Notes under the pieces: model-generated | Seen by the model: the letters and a program-made list of their open reading frames with translations, nothing else | Database searches by the model: none | Told to the model about the DNA's origin: nothing | Made by a program: the position numbers and the translations under genes | NCBI GenBank assembly: GCA_900754175.1 | Contig: CAAEBS010000150.1 | Coordinates: 1-9,916, forward strand | Length of the DNA: 9,916 nucleotides | Source of the DNA: Clostridia bacterium | GTDB lineage: Bacteria; Bacillota; Clostridia; Oscillospirales; CAG-272 | Reading direction: 5' to 3' | Shown here: one piece after another, positions 6,171 to 9,916 of the stretch | Layout of the letters: each line of letters opens with the position of its first letter | Numbering within the stretch: position 1 is the first letter of the stretch

Positions 6171-7454
6171 ATGGCTTACATCAAAGAACGTGGCAACAAC
6201 AATTATTTCGTCAGAGTATCTTGCGGGATTCTCGATAACGGACGTCCTTTTCAAAAATCACGTCTGTTTCGTCCTTCAAGAGTGAATCTGCCAGAATCAA
6301 AGGTTCGTAAGGAACTCGACGCTTTTGTCAAGGCTCTTGAGGAAGAGTGTCGAATCGAATTTGAAACCAAACGTCAATCCCAAACCGATTTGGAATTATC
6401 CGAAGGTAAAACAAAACAAGAACCCGTAGAGGAACAAGTCAAGGGCGATCATCAATCAATGATTGCTCCCATTAACGCATCGAGTGCCCCCCTGTTTACT
6501 GATTTCTGTACCATTTACTTGGCAGCCAAAAAGGAGAATATTTCGTCCACCACATATTTGCTTTATGAGACCGCGATTCAGCGTATCCTTATTCCCAGGC
6601 TTGGTCATCTTCATTTGGATGAAATTAAGCCGTATCATGTCCAGGACCTGATCAATTTCCTGGCTACTCCATCCGGTCGGGTAGATAAAAAGGGCGAGAA
6701 ACTCGCCCCTGCTACGATTCGCAGATATTTAACCATTCTTCAGTCCATCATGACAATGGCATGGAAGCAAGAATATATCAATTCCAATCCTGCTGACACC
6801 CGCCGCTTGGAGATATCCAAAATCGTAACTCCGGAGGTTGAGGCTTTCAGCAACGAAGAGATTGCCGAAATTCTCAAAATGGCTCAGCTTGAACCTATCC
6901 ATATTCACGCCGTTATTGCCACCGCTATTTATACGGGTGCCAGACGTGGCGAGATCGCCGGTTTGAAGTGGGAGGATATTGATTTTGAAAAACGGACTAT
7001 GTATATCCGCAGAAGCGTTGTCAAACTTGCCCAGCAGGAGCCTGAAATCAAACTTCCAAAGACGATCAGCAGCATTCGTCAGATAGCAATTCCACAAGCT
7101 CTTTGTGACATTCTGCAGGAACTGAAAAAAGAGCAAGACCGTAAAAAAGCCTTGCTCGGTGAGAAATGGCATGAGGAGGGATTCCTCTTTACCGACTGGT
7201 GCGGTCATGTCATGCATCCTCACACGCCGACCAAACAATTCGATAAGTTTTTGAAGAAATACGGTTTTCGTCATCTGAAATTTCATGGGCTGAGACATTC
7301 GTCCGCAACCTATCTGCTGTCAAATGGATGCGACATCAAAACCGTTTCAAAAAGACTTGGGCATACGTCTATTGACACGACCAATATATATGTACATGCA
7401 CTGGAGAAAACCGACAAGGCAGCAGCCGAATGCTTTGATTCCATAGAAGTATGA
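6171..7454 (+). CDS. Tyrosine recombinase / integrase (Int1)
   Basis: This 427-residue site-specific recombinase starts at ATG 6171, with AGGAGG five bases upstream (6160-6165). Three parts are visible. Residues about 1-60 form a small beta-rich arm-binding-like domain (NNYFVRVSCG). A hydrophilic linker of roughly residues 60-105 follows. The core-binding domain comes next (about 105-210: FTDFCTIYLAAKKENISST, LAPATIRRYLTIL). The catalytic domain holds all key residues: TGARRGE (R258), HGLRH (H372, R375), LGHTSIDTT (H398) and the nucleophile Y407 in NIYVH. It would cut and rejoin DNA at att sites, integrating or excising an element, and is expected to be active. It lies next to tRNA-Pro, the likely attB, and reads away from it. 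It belongs to the same subfamily as the recombinase at 7912-9159 but is clearly divergent. Codon use is less GC-rich than in the ktr and queH genes. Confidence 0.94.
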   Translation: MAYIKERGNNNYFVRVSCGILDNGRPFQKSRLFRPSRVNLPESKVRKELDAFVKALEEECRIEFETKRQSQTDLELSEGKTKQEPVEEQVKGDHQSMIAPINASSAPLFTDFCTIYLAAKKENISSTTYLLYETAIQRILIPRLGHLHLDEIKPYHVQDLINFLATPSGRVDKKGEKLAPATIRRYLTILQSIMTMAWKQEYINSNPADTRRLEISKIVTPEVEAFSNEEIAEILKMAQLEPIHIHAVIATAIYTGARRGEIAGLKWEDIDFEKRTMYIRRSVVKLAQQEPEIKLPKTISSIRQIAIPQALCDILQELKKEQDRKKALLGEKWHEEGFLFTDWCGHVMHPHTPTKQFDKFLKKYGFRHLKFHGLRHSSATYLLSNGCDIKTVSKRLGHTSIDTTNIYVHALEKTDKAAAECFDSIEV

Positions 7455-7457
7455 TCC

Positions 7458-7949
7458 TCATCGTCTTCGAGTGCACGTATAGGACTGAGTGGTTTTGGAG
7501 AGCAATTCACCGTATTGTTCGCTCAGCTTGATTCCCTGTGTAATGTTACATCCTTCTCTTGATTCCTGTGTCAGCAGGTTTTCATCGTCGAAGGACTCCA
7601 TAACGATTATTTCTCTCGTGCCGACTGCGTAACTGCGCAGTCGGCCACTTTTTATCAGCCAACGGATTTTATAATCCGTCATAACGCTCTCGGGATCAGT
7701 AGCCTTTATTTCCTTCAGCGCACCTTTAATAGTACGCAGTTTCGGCATAGTTGCAGATTCCAATTCAAACAGACACGCCAATTCCTTAAACAGAATAGCG
7801 ATGTTAAGGCACACCCGGGAACCGCATATTTCGTAAGACACGTCGCCGTTTTCAATCAGCAATCGCAAAAGGCCTTCTGTCATAGCGGTTCCGGGATCTG
7901 ATGCTCTGATATCATTCACCGCCTGACAGATGGATCGGAGTTTCACCAT
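7458..7949 (-). CDS. Tandem excisionase-like (Xis/RDF) DNA-binding protein with two copies of the domain
   Basis: This 163-residue minus-strand protein starts at ATG 7949 with GAGGT eight bases upstream, inside the end of the Int2 gene (38-base overlap). It resembles the roughly 65-residue excisionase family beside clostridial integrases, but carries the domain twice. Residues 2-53 and 69-120 align without gaps at an offset of 67: VKLRSI/PKLRTI, then A..I.A.DP, MT, R.LI..G, and G.R. About 17 of 52 positions are identical, including K3/K70, R5/R72, D18/D85, P19/P86, T24/T91, R29/R96 and G35/G102. The pattern is that of a winged-helix Xis that bends DNA to favour excision. Repeat 2 begins with its own Met68 (ATG 7748-7746), which suggests fusion of two genes. 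Residues 127-163 are a tail unlike the family. The gene ends 3 bases from the Int1 stop. The role as directionality factor is inferred from neighbours and family. Confidence 0.72.
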   Translation of the reverse strand: MVKLRSICQAVNDIRASDPGTAMTEGLLRLLIENGDVSYEICGSRVCLNIAILFKELACLFELESATMPKLRTIKGALKEIKATDPESVMTDYKIRWLIKSGRLRSYAVGTREIIVMESFDDENLLTQESREGCNITQGIKLSEQYGELLSKTTQSYTCTRRR

Positions 7950-9159
7950 CTGCTTTACCTCGAATTATTCTTTCCATTTTCTCTGATGCGTCCTTCATGC
8001 TCTCCGCGTAAGGATGCAAATATCTGTTTGTCGTTTTGAGACTCTCGTGACCAAGCACGGTTTTAACCGTTTCGGGATCCACTCCATGCTCCACCATCAG
8101 CGAACCGCAGGTATGACGTAAGCCATGCAGTTTCAAATGCCTTAACCCGTATTTGGCCTGTACCTCAGCACAGATTCGCGTTGGCGCATACAGGCTGATA
8201 TTCTTGCCATACCTGTCCGTAAAGACGAAACCGGAGTCCAGCCACACCCCTTGCGAGTGTCGCTTGTCGCTGGCCTGTTGGATTTTGAGTTCGTATAGGA
8301 TGCGGGAACAGCTTTCGGGGATATACACCGTCCGGTTACTGCTAACGGATTTGGTAGCTTTGATTCTTTGCTCTTCTCCCTTTGGCTTATAAACGCTCCG
8401 GGAAATGGTGATGATTTGCTTGTCGAAATCAATGTCATCCCACATAAGCCCTACCAGTTCTCCGCGACGCATGCCCGTGGTAACCGCCAGCGTCAGCAGC
8501 GCCCTTGTGCGAATGTCTTCGTTCTCCAGTGCCTCCATCAGCTGTTCAACTTCTTCATCGCTATAGGCTTCCAACTTTGGCTGAACGATTTTCGGATAAT
8601 GGATATAATTCTTTCCGATTGGATTGGTTTCAATAAACTTCTGTTTCCATGCCTCGGTAATTATAGATGAAAACACGGTTGAATACCGTTTGACCGATGC
8701 CGGAGACAGACCATGCTCTCCCTTGGCACTTGCTTCGGGTGTGGACAAAAAATCGACAAAACTCTGAATGTGAGTTGAATCCACATCCTCAAGCTCCACT
8801 CTTCCAAAGGAAGGCAGAATGAGCGAGTCAATGATCAGTTCATAGGTTCTACAGGTCGTGGGAGAGAGATGCTTTTGAATGGAAGGATAATAATAATCCT
8901 GCACGAATTGCTCGATGGTCATTCTTCGACGTGCCCTGATCTCCCGGCTGACCGCCTGTTTCTTCTCATAGCCACCGCTATGTACAAGTTCCTCAAAGAG
9001 AACGGCATACTTTTCAGCAGCCTTCCTCGCCATGGCTGACGTTGATCCAACCGGAGGCTTATAGATAGTGGAAACAAGGTCTTGCCTCCCGTTTTTCATT
9101 CCGTTGGAAACCCGAATCAAAAATGTGCCGTTTGGCTTTCTCGTAATATTTGCCATCAT
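7912..9159 (-). CDS. Tyrosine recombinase / integrase (Int2)
   Basis: This 415-residue site-specific recombinase is on the minus strand. The first ATG (9159) overlaps the last base of the MazF stop codon (TAATG); a second ATG follows at 9156, and GGAG lies just upstream. An N-terminal arm-binding-like domain (NGTFLIRVSNG) is followed by a core-binding domain (about 80-190: IEQFVQDYYYPSIQ, LSPASVKRYSTVF). The catalytic domain is complete: TTGMRRGE (R231), HGLRH (H345, R348), LGHESLKTT (H371) and nucleophile Y380 in NRYLH. The layout mirrors Int1, with shared phrases such as AWKQ, NP and a conserved DDIDF/EDIDF. The two are therefore relatives of one integrase subfamily. It sits between a toxin gene and an excisionase-like gene and is translationally coupled to both, forming a three-gene cassette. 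Its attachment site is not evident in the window. Confidence 0.94.
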   Translation of the reverse strand: MMANITRKPNGTFLIRVSNGMKNGRQDLVSTIYKPPVGSTSAMARKAAEKYAVLFEELVHSGGYEKKQAVSREIRARRRMTIEQFVQDYYYPSIQKHLSPTTCRTYELIIDSLILPSFGRVELEDVDSTHIQSFVDFLSTPEASAKGEHGLSPASVKRYSTVFSSIITEAWKQKFIETNPIGKNYIHYPKIVQPKLEAYSDEEVEQLMEALENEDIRTRALLTLAVTTGMRRGELVGLMWDDIDFDKQIITISRSVYKPKGEEQRIKATKSVSSNRTVYIPESCSRILYELKIQQASDKRHSQGVWLDSGFVFTDRYGKNISLYAPTRICAEVQAKYGLRHLKLHGLRHTCGSLMVEHGVDPETVKTVLGHESLKTTNRYLHPYAESMKDASEKMERIIRGKADGETPIHLSGGE

Positions 9160-9530
9160 TATACGCTCCGTTTCTTATATCTGCCGATGGCGAGACTGAT
9201 TCTCAGTGCTTTGTCAATCATCTTCATCTCTTCATCGCTCAATGTCCCGATATAGGAGTCTATTCTTGATTTGTCGACAGTCTTGAGCTGTTCAAGGAGA
9301 ACCATGGAATTCCTTTCAAGAATATGTGACGTCAGCTTAACGTGAGTTGGAAGATTGCTTTTCTTGTTTTTACTTGTGACCGGTGCAATGATAACCGTCG
9401 GTGCATGCTTATTCCCCATGTCATTCTGAACCACAACCGCCGGACGCGGACCGCCCTGCTCTGAACCGACAATGGGGTCGAAATTCAAATACACCAAATC
9501 GCCTCTTTTAATCGCTTTGTCCATTTTCAT
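9159..9530 (-). CDS. MazF/PemK (EndoA)-type mRNA interferase toxin
   Basis: This 123-residue protein closely resembles the Gram-positive EndoA/MazF ribonucleases that cut single-stranded RNA at short specific sequences and arrest growth. The signature RGDLVYLNFDP, VGSEQGGPRPAVVVQND, GNKHAPTVIIAPVT, LPTHVKL and LLEQLKTVDK is present. By alignment from memory with Bacillus EndoA (R25, T48), the catalytic pair is R29 and T52, both conserved, so it is probably active. The ATG at 9530 has AAAGGA closely upstream, and a second ATG at 9524 is equally possible. The length is normal apart from a slightly longer N-terminus. No MazE-like antitoxin is recognisable next to it; only a 46-codon ORF lies 80 bases upstream. 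Its stop overlaps the Int2 start as TAATG, so the toxin and recombinase are co-translated. It may stabilise the element or tie growth to excision, which is inference. Confidence 0.92.
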   Translation of the reverse strand: MKMDKAIKRGDLVYLNFDPIVGSEQGGPRPAVVVQNDMGNKHAPTVIIAPVTSKNKKSNLPTHVKLTSHILERNSMVLLEQLKTVDKSRIDSYIGTLSDEEMKMIDKALRISLAIGRYKKRSV

Positions 9531-9555
9531 TTGTCCTTTCTGCTTTTATGTATGA

Positions 9556-9578
9556 CCCGATACGGCAACCATATCGGG
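9556..9578 (-). promoter_or_regulatory. 10-bp palindromic hairpin/operator-like site before mazF
   Basis: CCCGATA (9556-9562) and TATCGGG (9572-9578) are exact inverted repeats. Three further pairs inside (one G-T) extend the stem to 10 bp around a 3-base loop. No U tract follows on either strand, so it is not an intrinsic terminator. On the minus strand a TTGACT (9586-9581) precedes it, at the place of a -35 box, although the matching -10 is poor. It lies 26 bases before the mazF start, the usual location of an autoregulatory operator. Confidence 0.4.
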
Positions 9579-9610
9579 GGAGTCAAATCTGTATTAGTAC
9601 AACATCATCC

Positions 9611-9751
9611 TCAATACAGTTCATCGTACAGCAGACCCTCGTCAGGCTCTTCTGAAAATCCTTTTTTTGCAGGAACATTGAATTTATGATTGTTCTTTTG
9701 TGGTCTGTTGTTGCACTCTTTGGGTTCACCCCTAATGCTTTGCTCTGACAT
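9611..9751 (-). CDS. Small hypothetical protein (46 residues) upstream of mazF
   Basis: This short minus-strand reading frame starts at ATG 9751 and ends at TGA 9613-9611. It overlaps the end of the truncated DUF5131 frame by 20 bases. The protein is polar and basic in the first 30 residues (about residues 7-30 rich in N, K, R and P) and ends in an acidic, hydrophobic tail (FSEEPDEGLLYDELY). It has no recognised family. The ribosome site is weak (GGAAAA before the ATG), so translation may rely on coupling with the upstream frame. It lies directly before the MazF gene, and its acidic tail is reminiscent of the toxin-binding ends of small antitoxins. It lacks room for a MazE DNA-binding domain, so an antitoxin role is only a possibility. 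It may also be a chance ORF created by the deletion that truncated the upstream gene. Confidence 0.4.
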   Translation of the reverse strand: MSEQSIRGEPKECNNRPQKNNHKFNVPAKKGFSEEPDEGLLYDELY

Positions 9752-9916
9752 TTTTCCGAAGGGCGTCGATACGCCACAGTTCTGCTTTCCTCGTCACCGT
9801 AACGCCAAACCATGCGTTTTCCAGATTGGTATCAAAATCCAGCAGATCGGGGCGCTTGGTAAGAAACAAGAACTGATGCTGTGGATTTTCACGGATCTTT
9901 GCAAATACCTCGTCTC
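9732..9916 (-). pseudogene. 3' part of a DUF5131 (phage Gp37/Gp68-like) gene, apparently truncated
   Basis: The minus strand enters the window in an open frame (codons from 9914) and runs 60 residues to a TAG at 9734-9732. FLFLTKRPDLL followed by NAWFGVTVT and WRIDALRKN are the middle motifs of DUF5131 proteins, a radical-SAM-like family common on phages and mobile elements. The usual cysteine cluster would lie off-window to the right. Family members normally continue after this point with an FEPL-type motif and roughly another hundred residues. Here the frame stops right after RAKH, and no continuation is found in the other frames. The gene therefore seems to have lost its 3' end through deletion or recombination, with the breakpoint near 9732-9750. 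The catalytic function of the family is not well established. The family call rests on recalled motifs. Confidence 0.6.

Larger units (their letters stand above)
5879..9916. mobile_element. Left part of one or more integrated mobile elements next to tRNA-Pro
   Basis: From the tRNA 3' end to the end of the window the gene content is two tyrosine recombinases, an excisionase-like protein, a MazF toxin and a truncated DUF5131 gene, in sequence visibly less GC-rich than the genes at the left. Integration at a tRNA 3' end with the integrase next to the junction is the standard layout of integrative and conjugative elements and prophages. No conjugation or phage structural gene lies inside the window, so the class cannot be decided. 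No second copy of the tRNA 3' end was found here, so the far end must lie beyond 9916. Two facing integrases suggest either nested elements or a composite end. Confidence 0.65.

Noticed and set aside
7485..7491. Reverse-strand CACTCAG matching the tRNA-Pro acceptor 3' arm, as a second attachment site
   Set aside because: Only 7 bases match, plus a CC after one mismatch. It lies inside the Xis-like coding tail and is too short to distinguish from chance.
9583..9813. 76-codon minus-strand frame overlapping the DUF5131 end
   Set aside because: It is out of frame with the recognisable DUF5131 motifs and with the 46-codon ORF, and has no ribosome site.

Overview
The window looks like a chromosomal segment from a Gram-positive anaerobe of the class Clostridia, probably Oscillospiraceae/Ruminococcaceae-like. 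The evidence is AGGAGG-type ribosome binding sites, textbook TTGACA-17-TATAAT promoters, a KtrB/KtrA potassium system, a QueH-type epoxyqueuosine reductase, and integrase/excisionase types typical of clostridial mobile elements. The left half is GC-rich housekeeping sequence. From about 5.9 kb onward the base composition is visibly lower in GC and the gene content is mobile-element-like. No genus can be assigned from the sequence alone.

Left region (1-4390, + strand). A small free-standing winged-helix protein (51-320) is followed by a membrane-anchored endonuclease/exonuclease/phosphatase-fold protein (370-1449). That gene overlaps by 4 bases with queH (1446-2108), the last step of queuosine synthesis for tRNA modification. 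A strong hairpin terminator closes this unit, and a perfect consensus promoter follows immediately. It drives ktrB (TTG start, 2243-3607) and ktrA (3640-4293), the channel and the nucleotide-binding gating ring of a K+ uptake system. A 13-bp-plus hairpin terminator ends that unit and probably also serves the convergent gene.

Middle (4394-5878). A minus-strand XRE-type regulator with a long helical C-terminal half is transcribed from its own promoter near 5606-5633. Divergent from it is tRNA-Pro(GGG) at 5803-5878, with its own promoter and an encoded CCA end.

Right region (5879-9916). This is the edge of one or more integrated elements, most simply explained by integration at the tRNA-Pro gene. 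It holds a terminator-like hairpin, four tandem 11-bp near-repeats, and a tyrosine recombinase (Int1, +, 6171-7454). Converging on Int1 is a minus-strand cassette: a MazF/EndoA-type toxin, a second tyrosine recombinase (Int2), and a protein built from two tandem excisionase-like domains. These three genes are tightly coupled (1-base and 38-base overlaps). Upstream of the toxin are a 46-codon acidic-tailed small ORF and the 3' end of a DUF5131 (Gp37/Gp68-like) gene that appears prematurely truncated.

The most notable points are the internally duplicated excisionase, the toxin-recombinase-excisionase cassette without a recognisable antitoxin, the helically phased 11-bp repeats before Int1, and two same-subfamily recombinases facing each other with a 3-bp gap. 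I see no CRISPR array, no rRNA and no insertion sequence.
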